From positions 90,439,225-90,503,224 of the forward strand of contig CM072513.1 in assembly GCA_036898135.1 (NCBI GenBank): a stretch of DNA of 64,000 bases, given 5' to 3'. Under the pieces are notes generated by a model. That model did not search any database and was not told where the DNA came from. It saw only the letters and a program-made list of their open reading frames with translations. Every line of letters starts with the position of its first letter. Position 1 is the stretch's first letter. A program made the position numbers and the translations under genes. The stretch comes from Oncomelania hupensis. Taxonomy: Eukaryota > Mollusca > Gastropoda > Littorinimorpha > Pomatiopsidae. This document shows, piece by piece, positions 42,850 to 57,034 of the stretch.

Positions 42850-44836
42850 AGGTCAAGATGCTACATGTATTTTTATGGACATACATTCCTGTAAATTACG
42901 TTCTGTTTTAGAAAAAAGAATTTAAAATAGTTTTTTTTAAAGGACCAATATTATCTTTATGCAATTATTCTAATTATAATGGGGGTTTATTATCTGTTTT
43001 TTATAAAAAGTATAATTGCTATATTTCACAGTTGTAGTGGCATCAAATCATGAGAAATGTAGCTCATTAATTTCTTGGAGCTGGTTTAACATTTCAGTGA
43101 AAAAAATTAGCTGTTTTTAAAAATTTAGAGATAGTATTTCAACAGCCGAAAATGGTCTCAATAGCGTTTTTCATAACATAAATAAGGTGAACTGTTCATT
43201 AGTGAATCTACAATCTAACATTAGTGAATCTGTTCCTTAATCTGAAATCAACCATTGAAATATATAAATGTATTATTATGTTATTCAACTGTTTAGCAAG
43301 TTTTTAACAAAAAAAAAACATTGTCCTTGTTAGTTTCATGATTTTTGTGTGATGATGTGCTTTTTTGAGGAATGATGGTTTGAATAATTTTAATCGATTG
43401 AAGGTTAACTTTAAAAGCACTGTTAATGCATGGTATCACATCAGGCTCAGATTGCAGAGAAAAATAAACAATGACAGTAAAAAAAATAAAAATAAAAAAT
43501 TGGATGCCTGTTTGAAAAAGTGTTTATTGCTTGTATTGCATACTTTTCGGCACGTATTTAGACAACTCGCTGGGGGAGTATGACAGAGAATCTGGTGTAC
43601 GGTATGGTCGTACGCTTATGTAAATATTAGAGTAACTGCAATAAATCTTCTGTGAATGTTTGGTTTTGATACAGCATCTCACAAGGCTGCCCGTGAGCAA
43701 TTGTTGGCTTGTTAAAAGCAGTTTACATAATCACAGATATGAAATTGTCAGCAATTTGTTAATTCAACAGTGTGTGTAGTCTGACAGGCAGGTTATAGCG
43801 TTTGTGTCAACACTGAAAATATTACCACTTGCCCTTTCTTGTGGTTGTTCTCATCGGACACTGTGGGTGCATTTTGTGCCAGTGTGTTCCATAGTCTGTT
43901 TTGTTGTTTCCTTACCTGTTTCTTTCTGCTAATATTATGCAAAAGCAGTTATTTTGCAATCTGATGATCCACTGACATATTGTGTATTAACCTGTACATA
44001 AGATTGATGCAACGTTCCAGTTTTGTTATTTTTGGATGCGTTATTTATTTGACTCCTATAAATTTGCTGCCTGTTACCTAAGCCTGTTAGTTTACTGCCA
44101 GCGGAATTGTCTTCTTAACTTTTAAATGGTGATTTGTGATTAGTGTTTTCATGATAGGCTGGGCTGTATGTTATGAGTTTGCCTTCGATTTGATCCATTC
44201 ATTTAGATCATTATGATTCTAGTATCTTTGCTGAGGACTTGTCAGAGCGATCAGCAACAGTTTGACCATGAATGTTGTCCAGAAATAGCATGCAGTTGGG
44301 AAACCAAGGTTAAAAATTATTCAATCACTTTTACTATTTTATTTATTACATTGTTTTTTTGTTTTTGTTTTTTTAATTCCACTATTAGTTTTATTAACAT
44401 ACAATATTGTTGCATATAATTCTTTAGCAACACTTTCTTGACTTAATTTTTTTTAATCACTGCCTGTGGTAGTTATGAAGATGTGCTGCTTATCTCTTTG
44501 CTGCAAGTTTGAAAGGGGTTATTGTGTGGTTTCATATCTGAAAGATATGTTTATGATAAAGCTTGTGAATGGAAACAACCATGTGCTGTTTATTGATCTC
44601 ATTGGAAATGGTTAAAAAAAATAATTTTAATAACAATTTTATTTGTGTTCTTGCGTTTTTAGCAGCAGCAGTACTAAACATTCAAAATGTAACGTGCCCA
44701 TTGGGCTAATCATTCCTTCTAAGCCTGGCAAAATCCTCACTGTACTAGCTTGTTAACATGTTTTATACAATATGAAACTGAAATGTTGTCTGCAAAGGAT
44801 AGGAAACCTTGCTGGGTTCAGTGAAACATGGATGGT
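42850..44836. other. Region without a recognisable gene
   Basis: AT-rich sequence; short open frames have no domain resemblance and no credible splice structure. Confidence 0.5.
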
Positions 44837-44960
44837 AAAAGTGCAAAGGATTGAGATGAGTGCAAAGGGATTGAGACGAGTGCAAAGGGATTGAGATGAG
44901 TGCAAAGGGACTGAGATGAGTGCAAAGGGACTGAGATGAGTGCAAAGGGACTGAGATGAG
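44837..44960. repeat. 20-bp minisatellite, six copies
   Basis: Unit TGCAAAGGGACTGAGATGAG; the leftmost copies carry ATT for ACT and small changes. Open minus-strand frames rich in HSSQSLCT arise from it. Confidence 0.9.
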
Positions 44961-47900
44961 TAAGAAACATTCTCACCGGTTGGATGGAGAGATTGAGCTT
45001 TCCGTCCAAAATAGCTGGTCAGCGTTAAATGCAAGTTTTCTTGCAATGTTGCACTTCTGTAGGGAAAACCCGGCGTGGGTGCACTGCTTGCCCTCTGTTA
45101 GACGCCTGGAGCACCCCTCGTTGCTGGTTGGTCCTTTTAGGTCCCAAGCACATTCATTGTCACAAAAAATGAACAAAAATCCTTGATACCAATGCCAATG
45201 TGCATTCTTTAAGTTTTGACTGACCCCTACATTTATAAAATGCTAAGATGAGACAGGTCAAATCCGATCCAACTTTATGTGGCAGTGAGAGACAGACTGG
45301 TGATCATGCTGCTGAAACAAAATCAAAATTAAAAGTAACAGTCTAACAGAAATAGTTGAGAAGAGAACGGGGGACAGTAAGCCGACAACCACACAGAGGT
45401 CAACCATTTGGAAAGTGGACTACACGGTTTCAGTCACTTACAAAGTTCTTGGCCAGTTGCACATTCATTTCTGAGGAATGTGTCATTTGTGAAATAAATC
45501 ATGTGGTCAGCAATCTCTACTGTTCTTAGGTAGAACACAATTATGAGGATGATACAGGCACACGAGTTTTGCATAATAACCCTTAAGTCAAACTGATAGG
45601 GTAAATCTCAAGACCTCCATGAAAATTATGTGTCGAAGGGCATCTGTGTGCGATTGTAGTTTGTTGTGGAAGCATGCATTCAGCACAATGTAAAGTTAGT
45701 GCTGTACTACTACAATCTATAAACCATTACATGTCACATTCTTTCAAATTGCACAAGCATAACCCAGCTTTAGAAATATTATATTATTACAACATTGCAC
45801 AACATTATTTTTACTGAGCAAATAACAGGTTTAAAAGTGATAGAGCAACACAACAACTCGATCATAATGAACCTCCAAAGTAATGTTGGGAGGGTATAGG
45901 AAAATGACAATAAAGCACAGACAACTGATCTCTTGCCATGGTCTACAGGTGCGAGATGTGCATTCTATACAATGGGTAAAGTCCAGCACTCTGTAAAAGA
46001 CCTGAAGGGTGTCGTTTTTGAAGAATTGATAAAATCTACTTAGTTTCCATTTACCGATGCTTTCCCTTGCTAAACAGGAAAAAAGGATGCAAACAGAAGT
46101 AGAAATCTATCAGAAATGAACCCAGATGTAAGGTGAACAGTAAAAGAAGAAGGCAAATAAAAGTAGAAATCTATCACAAATGAACCCAGATGTAACCAAA
46201 AAACAAAGGTTACACTTTTTAAAAAAAGAATTTTATTGAAAAATAAGAAAGTGTGATGTTAATTAACTTTTTTGCACAATCACCAATTTGTGATACTATT
46301 TAAACATTGTGAAAAACCAATCGAAATGATTTTGAGTTTGTGATTTTGTTGAAGCTGTTATAAGCAAAATATAAATAATATATTATTATTATTCAGTGCA
46401 AGAACTGTAAAAGCAGTGAATATAATGATGGCATTCTGTCATCCAAGCATCAACTGTAATAATATCCAAAGACTGTGAAATATTTCTGTGATGTGTAAAA
46501 TTTCCTCATCCGCTTTGTAGTGCAAACGCTCTATACATTTACACTGAATAGCGATTATGCATTCAACAAAATCTGCAGGGTCTAAATTAGACATATAAAA
46601 TATTCGTTGACAATATTTTGAAATAAAATAATGGGATGGTGTAGACTTTGTGTGTGTATATAATAATGCACATTGTAAAAGTTCATATTTCATACATCTA
46701 TACTACAGTTTATAATAATTTGACTTTTTACATTTATTTATTTTAATAAAACAATATTTCACACAGTTTCTTCTTGACAGAGAACATTTCTGGCATATGA
46801 ATACATTTGGAGCCAGCCTAGCAGAGCTTGTTTTAAATTGAATGAAAGATTTGTAATATTATTAATCTGTGTGAGACAGGTAATGCCGAATGTATTTTTG
46901 TAGCTATTGCAATCGCAGTTCAGAAATATGATCCGTGTTGCAGAATTGACAATGAATGCAAAACATTTTGTAATTCAGCACAGGATGCTTTGACTTTCCG
47001 CCCTATGATTTAGTCTAAATTTACTGAACATTCACGTTAATGAGCGACATTGGGACATGGGAAATAACCCTGTCACAGTTCAACCCTATTGCATTGTGGG
47101 GTGTAAACAAGGGACATAACTTCAGCTATGTCCATCAACACTGAGCCACATAAATTAGTTCCACCTTACTGTAGCACTTGAGCAGCAAGGTTGACAATGG
47201 GGATACTTTTAACTACTGGTTAATGCATGTTAGAAAATTCATATTTGTACTTTCCCAAAGGTCCAGTCCATGGTGCTCCACCATTGTCTAAGTGCATGCT
47301 GTGTCTAAACATTGGCTGTATCTGACTTGGATCATCTTTGGCTTGCAGATATTTCAGGTAATACATAAAGCTGTCTCACAACACCATCAAGAAAATTGAC
47401 ACTTTTGCAAACGCTTAGTTTTCTGTTAAATGAGTGTCTGGAAATACATTTGAATGGCTTGCCATCGTTTTTTTCCCTTGAGTTAGGCGCCATCGGTGAT
47501 ACTTATGATTAATTCATTGTGTAGGTGTTGTGTTGCAAGTTTCCATTGACTGAAAGGCCTTTGTTTCGTTGACGTTCCAGTCAATGTCTTACTGTCTCAA
47601 ATTTGTCACCAAACAACTCACTCCCTTCTTTTTTTCTTTAAAATTTACATTTCCTTTTTTTCTTTCCAACTTTGTTTTTCTTTTTTGACATTGATTGATT
47701 TAAGCGACTCTGTGTTGGATTGTTCAGCATAAATATTTGCTTGAGATGGTTGTTAATAATGAACATGGTTTGTCCACATTTAGAGCGTTAACTGTTTTGG
47801 ATATAATGAAGACATGTAGATTGTTTGTGGTAGATTGTTTAGCGTAGCTTCTTTCAACATGCAAGGCAAAGGAAAAGAAAGTCTGTCTGTAGCTTTTTCT

Positions 47901-50743
47901 GTGCAAGTAATATTATGTGGAACCAGTTTTGAAAGATCGATGCTTTTTTGGCCCACCACAGTGCACAAAGTGGCTGCGTGTGACGGTCTTGGTCAGACTT
48001 TTTTAATAACATTTTGCCCGGTTGATGATGTTTGTAAGGAAAATGTGTGTTCGCTTTTTGCTTGGAGGTTCTGAATGACCCGTTTTTTTTTCTCCGCCCG
48101 AGGTGGTTATTATGTGTGGCTGTAGCAATCGGCCATCTTTATTGCGCGTAATTTTCAAGTTTCATCAACGAGTTTTTTCTTCTTTTCTTTCTTTTTTTGC
48201 TCAAATGTTGTTCAGACATTTTTGTGAGTGAATCATTCAACTCCAGCGCTTGTATTTATAATAACAGTGATAATAATAATAAAAATAATAATAATAATTT
48301 GATATTTCACACACCGAGTGTACATAACTTACTACGAGCACATAATGTATTTATTATTATCATTTTGGCACACACTAATCAAACATGCACCATGTTTTCT
48401 CTTTGGACAAGTGAAATGCAGTGTCCTTTCTTCAATGTCCCTTACAAAGTTTTACTAACTGTGTTGCTTCTACCGTTTCTTTCTTTTCCATTTCTCTTTT
48501 CGTTTATCAGCTAGCTTGTACGTACCTATGCATGCGTCATCTTAATATTAATGCAGTGCGAAACAGCGCAATATGGTTCCACTGGCTTTATAATAGCGGA
48601 GGAAAAAAAGATAACTAACACTCCATTTAAATCAGCTGGTGAAATATTATTAGCTTGAGGGGAAAGGTAAGAGATGATCGAAGGGGACAACTTTAAACAG
48701 CTTCTTAGTTGAAATAAATTCTGACCTTTGATTTTGTCGGTGAAGGCATTAATCAACTGTTTCATTAGATCTGTGGAAGTTTTTGTGGGTGCGGTTGTTG
48801 AGTTGAGTGGGGGAGAGGGGGTTATTGGGATTATAAAGTTAACAAAACATGGCAGCCTTGAGAAATGATGCCTTGCGTTCTGTAATTCAAATGGGGTCTG
48901 GAATGTTGATAAAAATTCATTAGATAATTGCAAGTCTACGTCATTATGTCATCGCCTATCCTGTCCCGAATCGCAAAAAGGGTAGGGGAGACTTCACGGT
49001 CCAAATATGTCATCACCCGGCGTAATAGGTAGGCTTTAACGACCAGCAGCAGGGATTGGAGAGAGACGAACGTAAGCCTCGCCCAGTCTGTGCTGTGCAC
49101 TAACACGATGTGTGATATAATCCGTAATATTATGCTTGCCATTTTAAAAAAAAATTAAAATAGTAAAAATGCATTTAAAAAAAAAATTCTTAAAGCTAGC
49201 TCTCTTGTCTGTGTCTTGGTCACAGGAATCGTTGTGCAGGTAGGTTGTTTCAAGTGATGCGTAGTGTTTTCTTAATGTTGGTTTGTTGGTTTTTTTTAAC
49301 TTAAAACTACAAGACAATGACTCGCTGTTGCAATTTCATGCTACTACGCTAATTGTTATGCTAATGTCTAGTGTTCCAAGTTTTCTTCTCTACAAACTGT
49401 CTTTTTGCCGCACGTACATTCGTCAGTCCAGCGTCGTTCCTTCGGGGATTTTTTTTTCCTTTTTTTTTCCCCTGTCGCCATTGTTTCTCGCGAGTTCTGC
49501 ACCTTGGTTTCCCAGTGTGTGAGGCACGAGGGGGCGCTTGTGGTGCCGTCACGTGCTTAGCACGCGCCTCACGATATACTATTTACACACAAAAAGACGG
49601 TTTTACTGAAATAAACTATTTGATACACTCAACAAAACGTCTCGTGTTTCAACTGTGATTTTCTCCTTCTTGTATGCGTGTTTATATCTGTTTGTGTGTG
49701 TGTGTTTTCAGAGCTTGTCTTGTCCTGCCTCTTGGATGTTATTTTCATTCAAGGGAACTCTTTCTCTCTCTAGCAGTAAACAAACATTATATCATATGTA
49801 ATCTGTCACTTTTATTCATTGAAAAATGACAAAAAATAATATTCCTGCATACTATACTATATGCGACTAATTGCATAATTTCATCACTATATTGCAGTGG
49901 ATTTTGTAGTATCGAAACACTATTGGTGATTATTATTAATAACCAAAGGCGTCTGAAAACAATCCTTCCGGTGACTTGTTCCACGAGGTTCCTTTCGACG
50001 ACGGAGCTTATCTGTAATAAAAAAAAAGATTTTTTGGGTTTATTCGGAAATGGGTAACTTGTCTTTTTTTTTATTTTTTAGTTACCTATATCTGAGCGGA
50101 CATCTCGTCTCAGAACACTATGAAAGCTACCCCGAGCTTCGGGAAATGGGGAGGTGGTTGCCTGACAGTCCAAGGCCGAACTAGCTGAGCTTGCTGGGAT
50201 TGCAACTGAAATAAATCTTTCGGTTGATCCGGAAGATTTGATGGAGGATAGCAGAAATTGTAGGCGAGAAACTGTGTTCGTTTTCAAAGAATGTCCGCCC
50301 CAACGTTAGACAACTCTTGTGCAACATGTTGACAAGCCGACCAAAGTTGTTTCCCCTCGTATTGCTGAGCAAGGTCTATTCTCACACACGTAATTTCAAT
50401 TAAAAAAATTTGGGCAACAAAAAACAATGTACATTTACACTTGCGGTTAAACCATCAGCGGCCAAATCCCAATGTTTGTGTGGTGTGTTGGGGTGGGTGG
50501 GTGGGTGGTTATTAAGGTTCTCCGGTTTCCTCCCTCCCTTAAAGTGAGTATGAGGTCATATTTTCAAACTTTTACAGTAGATAGCATGATCATAGAAGAG
50601 TGTATACAACCATGTTATTGAGGTGAACGCTCTCAAATAAACGTCGCCTCGCGAATTCTCTATTATGAAGGCATTTCGCGTCAAAACCCTACAAAAGGCT
50701 GAGAACAAATTCGCATAGAAACACCTAAAGTCAAGCCCCTGTT
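44961..50743. other. Long region without a recognisable gene
   Basis: I find no convincing exon, RNA gene or transposon terminus. It contains an imperfect 64-base tandem duplication at 46,090-46,217 (shared block aagtagaaatctatca) and an (AAT)n-rich patch at 48,270-48,300. Frames at 48,526-48,933 and 48,936-49,142 on the minus strand are open but match no family I know. Confidence 0.5.
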
Positions 50744-51535
50744 CATTGCTTACAAGGTCCAGCGGACTGCAAAGAGTCGAACCAGGACCACAAAATCAAG
50801 ACCACAACTTCGCTGAAAGAGGACTCACCCCTGATCCGCATAAAAGATCTGCCGAAACAACCCAGCTAGTGGTAAAAAAACAAAACAAATGAGGAGTTTT
50901 GTCCAGGAAGAGTTTTCAAGAAAAAAGGTAGGTTACTATCCTATCCTATAACTCGGAGATCGTAGGGGCACCACAGATGATCTTAACCACCGTACTCCAT
51001 CTTTCCCCTGTCCTCAGCAACTCTGATGGTTTTGCTCAGTGTCAAACCAGGCCTCAAATGTTGTCCTCCCACCTCTTTTTTGGTCTCCCTCTTCTTCTAC
51101 CTCCTTGCACTGTGCCTTGCAGGATGGTCTTTGCAAGACCTGATGATCTGGTGACGTGGCCATACCATCAGAGTTTCCGTTTTTTCACCACTGTGAGCAG
51201 GTGATCGTGTTGTCCAATGGCTGGCGTGATGGTCTATTGGACTTCGTCGTTGGTGATGGAAATGCCCAGAAGTCTTCTGTAGCACATCATCTCCATGCTT
51301 TGTATTCTTTGTTGTAGATTTGCTGTGAGGGTCCATGTTTCGCAAGCGTATAGGAAGATGGAGATGACTGTAAGTTACTGGTATAGCAAAAAAAAAAAAA
51401 AAGTAGATTGATAAAACAGAGTTGGAATGAGAAAGAACGAAGAAGAAAGACAGCAACAGTGGGAATTTAAAGCACTAAATTTCCAGAAAGTGGGGATACT
51501 ATTTAAACTGGAACTGGAACCTCCACCGGGGGGGG
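50744..51535 (+). repeat. Dispersed repeat family A, copy 2, split by a LINE insertion
   Basis: The first part (50,744-50,936, from cattgcttacaaggtccagc to gttttcaagaaaaaaggtag) and the last part (51,376-51,535, from gtagattgata to tttccagaaagtggggatac) are the two sides of one family A copy. The 440 bases between them are an RTE-like fragment. Confidence 0.75.
50941..51375 (-). mobile_element. RTE-like LINE 3' fragment nested in family A
   Basis: On the minus strand it matches the 3' 430 bases of the element at 62,082-63,170, including the GHVT and RWEDNI regions and the stop. It has the ATAGG-type tail at its left end (tcctatcctata). It is 5'-truncated, as usual for target-primed insertion. 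Confidence 0.8.
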
Positions 51536-52626
51536 GACTTAAAGTGAGTGTAATTTACATTTTTTAAATTTTAATTTAACTTTTTTTCTCAATAAAATAA
51601 TTTGTTTGACCTTGAACAATTAAAGTTTAACTACACCCACCATTAGTGATACGGCAGACAGGAATAAACGTCCCGGTGAAGAAGGGGGTGGGGACCTAAA
51701 TCAACACTGAACCACCAGAGCAATCATACTGCAAATACGGACAATGAAAATGGCTACTTTTTATCTTGCCCACCTCTGGATTCGAAGGTGTGCCAGGCCA
51801 ACGCTCTATCGCTGCGTTACGGCGGTGGGACCGGCCGACCTTTGAGACTCTTTGAACCTTAAAGGGAAGACGTAGCAAGAAGGGATCCCCATGGGAGGGG
51901 GAGGGGGTGGTGGGAAGAGTGGGGGGGGGAGAGGGGAGGAGGGTTAATCGAGCTGGGCCGCAAATTACAGAGACCGAAAGACTATGATAGGGAGCCATGT
52001 GTATGGTTAGCGTTGATGATAATAATGACGATTGATGTTGATGGTGATAATGGTGGTGGCGGTGATGTTCTGGTAGTGTCCATCTGCAATGCGCATGTTT
52101 CCATCCATTCATTGCCGAATGCTCAGTGCAGTGATTAGAAGTTGATGAGATGGCTCATACATGCACGGGAAGCAACTCAGACTCCTGGAGCAGTCTTCTG
52201 CCTACATGCCAACGCAATCGACAAGACCTTATCGTCAATCTGATTCCTCACCAAGAGCCAATGCCGAGATTCAGTTACAGGTGTACACGTACCGTGGGTC
52301 TTGTAATACCGTTTTAAAGGAAAAATATTCTTTATGTTTCCTTAACTTATTATGTTCAATGTATTTTCTATTTATTGCTGTTTTATTTCAACGTTGATTT
52401 TAAAAAAAATATATTATTACTCGTACCTCTACTATTACTACTACTATTATTCTTACTATCATCATAAATTCTTTGGTATTTTATCATGAATATGTGCTCA
52501 CGTGTGTCTGAATAGACTGTGTTGATATGTGTATAAATATATCGGTGCACACGTGTGTGTGGGTGCGTGTTTGCATGTTTGTGAATGACTGTTGCCATTA
52601 TTGGCAGTGTATATTTTATCTTGCCT
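51536..52626. other. No recognisable gene; one tRNA-like remnant
   Basis: Contains G-rich runs near 51,890-51,945. The tRNA-like piece at 51,765-51,832 is listed separately. Nothing else was supported. Confidence 0.4.
51765..51832 (-). repeat. tRNA-like remnant (SINE head or tRNA pseudogene)
   Basis: The minus strand reads GTAACGCAGCGATAGAGCG (A-box-like) followed 30 bases later by CTTCGAATCC (B-box-like). There is no complete acceptor stem, so a functional tRNA is unlikely. Confidence 0.35.
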
Positions 52627-54608
52627 TTATTGTACTTCTGGACCTAAAGCAGAAATTTCTCCCCTTGATGTTGCCCCGATCATGTATTTCATTGTATTAT
52701 TATGTTTGTAGTTTGACCATGTTTCTGCCCTAGCTTGTAAATTTGAGGACCTTTCTATGAAAATCTCAAAACAGTCAATGATCACTGCTACTTTGTTTCC
52801 AAATGAGTCTATAAACTGATGGGGCATCGACACTTGCAAAAACTCTCTACCTGGCCATCTGACAAACAAAGGGAAAGAGTTGAATATACATTACACTTAA
52901 AACTTCCTTAAATCTGGCTGAAAGTGTCGAGCGGTGTAATTTAAATAAGTAGGCTACGGGCTGAATTGGCAGGTTCAAGCGTAATCTGAGGAATACTAAA
53001 ATCAGCAATTGAAAGGGTCAGAAGTTTAGCTTGTGGGAGGTGTGGAGATAAATATGTAAAAAGCGCTAATAAACTGGCAAAGCTGGGCAGCCCAGTATAA
53101 TATCTGACTTTGTCATCATCACCTTCAAAAATCTCGGATGTAAATATTTTACTGTCCTTCAATTTCTGCTTCAGGTTTCTCTTCTCCTCATACAGGGCAT
53201 TCAGTTCATCTTGCATGGAGTCAATATCACTACCAGTCAGCTCAGTTTGAGTACAGGCTTCTCCAACAGCATCCACATCTTCACTCAGTTGTGGCTCTGT
53301 CACATCTGTGTCAATTTGTTGTTGTTGCTTTGCCATTTCACGGTGTTTAACTCGGTCACACCGTTTAGAGTCGGTGGGCTTCACTTTGTCATGCCCCATA
53401 TGCAGGGATGGGGCCCAGTCAGAATCAGTCTCAAACATCTCATAGGCTGGTTTCCCTGGGAAATAACACAAATAACAAGGATTAAACAAAAGAAACAAAA
53501 ATAGTAAGCACAGAAGATATCCCCATCTACCAACATACACCAAGGCATTTAAGTAAAACAATTTCTTCACTTTCAGCTCTCTTTCTTCTATTATAATAAT
53601 ACCAGATGCTAACATGTGCTTAACTTAGAATAATTTTGAACTCAAAGCTCGGCGATCTATCCCAACATACGCGCTCACATACAACAAACAGACACACAAC
53701 AAAGACAACAGTATACAAGACATACATGTGATGTAAAGGCAGGGAGATTGCTATCCCATCAACTCAGTAAGTTGAATAACTGACAATGCATGTGTTTAAA
53801 TTTGTAATTTTAAAAAAAAAATTGCACAAACATGAGGAAATGCAGGCTAAGAGTAAGACTAAGAGTAATGTGCAGATGTATACATTTATTTACATTTATT
53901 TATATGGGTTACAGTTTGATTAATCACGATTTTTAAAAAAAATCGTTTAGAAGCACTACGCTTACTTTAAATTTGATGTCACAGCACTTGACTTAGTTGT
54001 AATATGGTGTAAATTAATTTAAAAGACATATACATGATACAATACATGATACACACTTAATTACGGCTACGGTAATGATAAAATATCAACAAACGTGAAT
54101 ATCATAAAAATAACAAAAAAATATCTAAGAGTAAGATACTTTTGTGTTATTAATTATAGCTTCAAGATACTTTGCAGTCCCAGTTGAGTTTACATATTTT
54201 TTTAAATCAACATACGTGATCAACTGAGACGAGATTGAGACAGTAGGTCTGCTTATCTCGTATCTGTGACTTACCACTGGTCTACTGACTAGTGCAAGCC
54301 CTACTCAAGGTTAATGGACATAAATTTCCTAAGGAAAAGGTAAAGTAAAGTGTTTCACCTTTGTGAAAATGTCTTGAGCAAACACGAGCTCCCCTTCGAG
54401 AATGTTCGAAAGTAATCTCTTTCAAGTTAATGGCAGACACCCATGCCAGTCTTCTTCTGCTTGTCACATCTTCCATTTGCGATCCATTGTTTGTTTTTAC
54501 TTTTGGAATCGAAAACATCTGAATGGTTTCATTAATCCTGTTTCCACTTTTGTCATGCGTTCTCATATAACAGTCTTTAACGCAGCAGCGCGAACCTTTC
54601 TCAGGCAT
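52627..54608 (-). pseudogene. THAP-domain/DDE transposase-derived gene, truncated and frame-broken
   Basis: Exon 1 (54,359-54,608) starts MPEKGSRCCVKDC and carries the THAP zinc-finger ligands (Cys8/9, Cys13, Cys77, His80) with the invariant Trp56. Its GT donor joins in phase to exon 2 (acceptor before 53,455), which continues GKPAYEMFETDSDWAPSLHMG, a polyQ-acidic linker and a coiled coil. It then enters a DDE_Tnp_4-type region ([45 protein letters not shown]). Frame breaks lie near 53,013 and 52,880, and the reading ends at 52,627 before the remaining catalytic acids. The family joins a THAP DNA-binding domain to a transposase-like nuclease, as in mobile elements and domesticated genes. Here it looks like a decayed element; one-base breaks may be assembly errors, but the missing C-terminus is not. 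Confidence 0.75.
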
Positions 54609-54725
54609 TTTTATCTGAGATTTCGGAGATCTGAACAGGCTTGGCTGACTACTTTCTCTTTCCGGACCTTGAAAATATGGCGCCGTGCAATGCTTTGTGG
54701 GAGTTTTGACGTCACACGCACATAG

Positions 54726-55006
54726 CCTATTAAATGTAATTGTACTTCGTGTTTGTTTTTACTGCTTAGTTTTACTGTTTTTACTACTTTACTTTAGGGT
54801 TTGATCTTTTTATATTTATGACTATTTATCCTTGCCAGCGCATGAGTGCGGGGGTGCGTGCGAGCGCTTACAGCAGACTTTTAGTTTTGCGCTCACAGGC
54901 GCTTGTATCTGGACTCGCGAGCACCTATGCCAATGACGCGTTTCCCTTCTCTTGGGTATCAACAATACCTTGTAAGCGCTTGTGTTTTTTTTGATTGATT
55001 GATTTA
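54726..55006. other. Short intergenic region
   Basis: Nothing recognisable between the THAP gene's upstream flank and the next family A copy. Confidence 0.4.
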
Positions 55007-55570
55007 TTATTGCTTTAGGTCCAGCGGACTCTTCCGAGCCAAATCAGGACCGGACAACCCCCGATCCGCATAAAAGATCTGTTGAAACAACCCCATTGGG
55101 AAAATTGAATGCCCTCCACCGGCCAGTCACTTTACAATAAAGACATCCCACGCGAGGGACGGCTGAGGGTTGACCTCAACTACGCGAACTCCCCGATTAC
55201 AAAAACAAAATAGAATACAAACATCATTATAAATCATCAACAAAAAAACATACATATAAAATGCCTATAGTGCTAAATAGTACATTCATAGGAAGCCCTA
55301 GTGACCACCCGGCAGAAAGCGTCCAACATTCCCAAGCTGATCCAACAGACCTCATACACAAACAAGGAGTCTTGTCCAGGAAGAGTTTTCAAGAAAAAAG
55401 GTAGGTCATTGATCTAGCGAAGAAGAATATAGTATAGCAGAGTAGTAGGACAGATCAGGAATGGGAAAGAGCAAATGAGGAAGACAGCGACAGTGGGAAT
55501 TTAAAGCACTAAATTTCCAGAAAGTGGGGATACTATTAATACTGAAACCCCCGGCACTCCAACGGGGGGA
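55007..55570 (+). repeat. Dispersed repeat family A, copy 3
   Basis: Full-length copy (tgctttaggtccagcgga to aacccccggc), the closest match to copy 1. Confidence 0.8.
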
Positions 55571-55904
55571 ACTGTTGCCGCAGTTAATTTGTCATGCCTA
55601 CAAAGGCAAGACAGGTTTTCAACTGGGGCTTTCACTGTACCCTTTATAGGTTAGAACAACGAAATAAAGTAGTATTATTAGCAAGTGTGACTGTCCTGGC
55701 AGTCATGTTTTGCAGTGTATCCAACAAAATGGCATGGAGACCTCAAAATATACTGTTACAATGGTTTTCTCTGGACATGACGGTTCATTGAATCAATCGT
55801 TTTTTTTTGTTTTTTTTTTAATAAAACGCATAAATATTTCAATCTGTTAATAATTATTGGATATGGTCCATCTAAAATTTCACAAATAAAATTCAATGTC
55901 CTTT

Positions 55905-56640
<736 letters not shown>

Positions 56641-57034
56641 CATATCATAGGCATGACCAGTTGCCAGGGTGATTGCATTTGCGGCTGCTTGGGTCGACAT
56701 TGGACGCATTTTTTTTCCCAGAACCCTAAACTGGAAATAACTTCCTCGATCTTTCTTTTTTTTTTTTTTTTTTTAAAAATTACTTTGTACTGTTGTTCAC
56801 TGCTGCAGTTATAAGCATGGCATTTTTGTGTCCAACTAAGAGCGACTGCTTAATAATATCAGCTTGTGATAAAAATGCAACAGAAAGATAATTGTAATGC
56901 TTTTTGTTAAAAGAAAACAAACAATAAATTGTAAAGAATAAAGCATAAATAATTATTGTGTGCAGGATGTTCAGACTTTTTTTTTTTAATCTCATTGCAT
57001 TTCTACAGATTTGCTTTCTCCCATTATTTTCTTC

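Noticed and set aside
44753..45046. Minus-strand frames with repeated HSSQSLCT
   Set aside because: Caused by the 20-bp minisatellite at 44,837-44,960.
48526..49142. Minus-strand open frames of 135 and 68 codons
   Set aside because: No recognisable domain, no splice context, and ordinary lengths for AT-rich non-coding sequence.
51765..51832. Functional tRNA gene
   Set aside because: Only A- and B-box-like pieces are present; the acceptor stem does not pair, so it is listed as a remnant.
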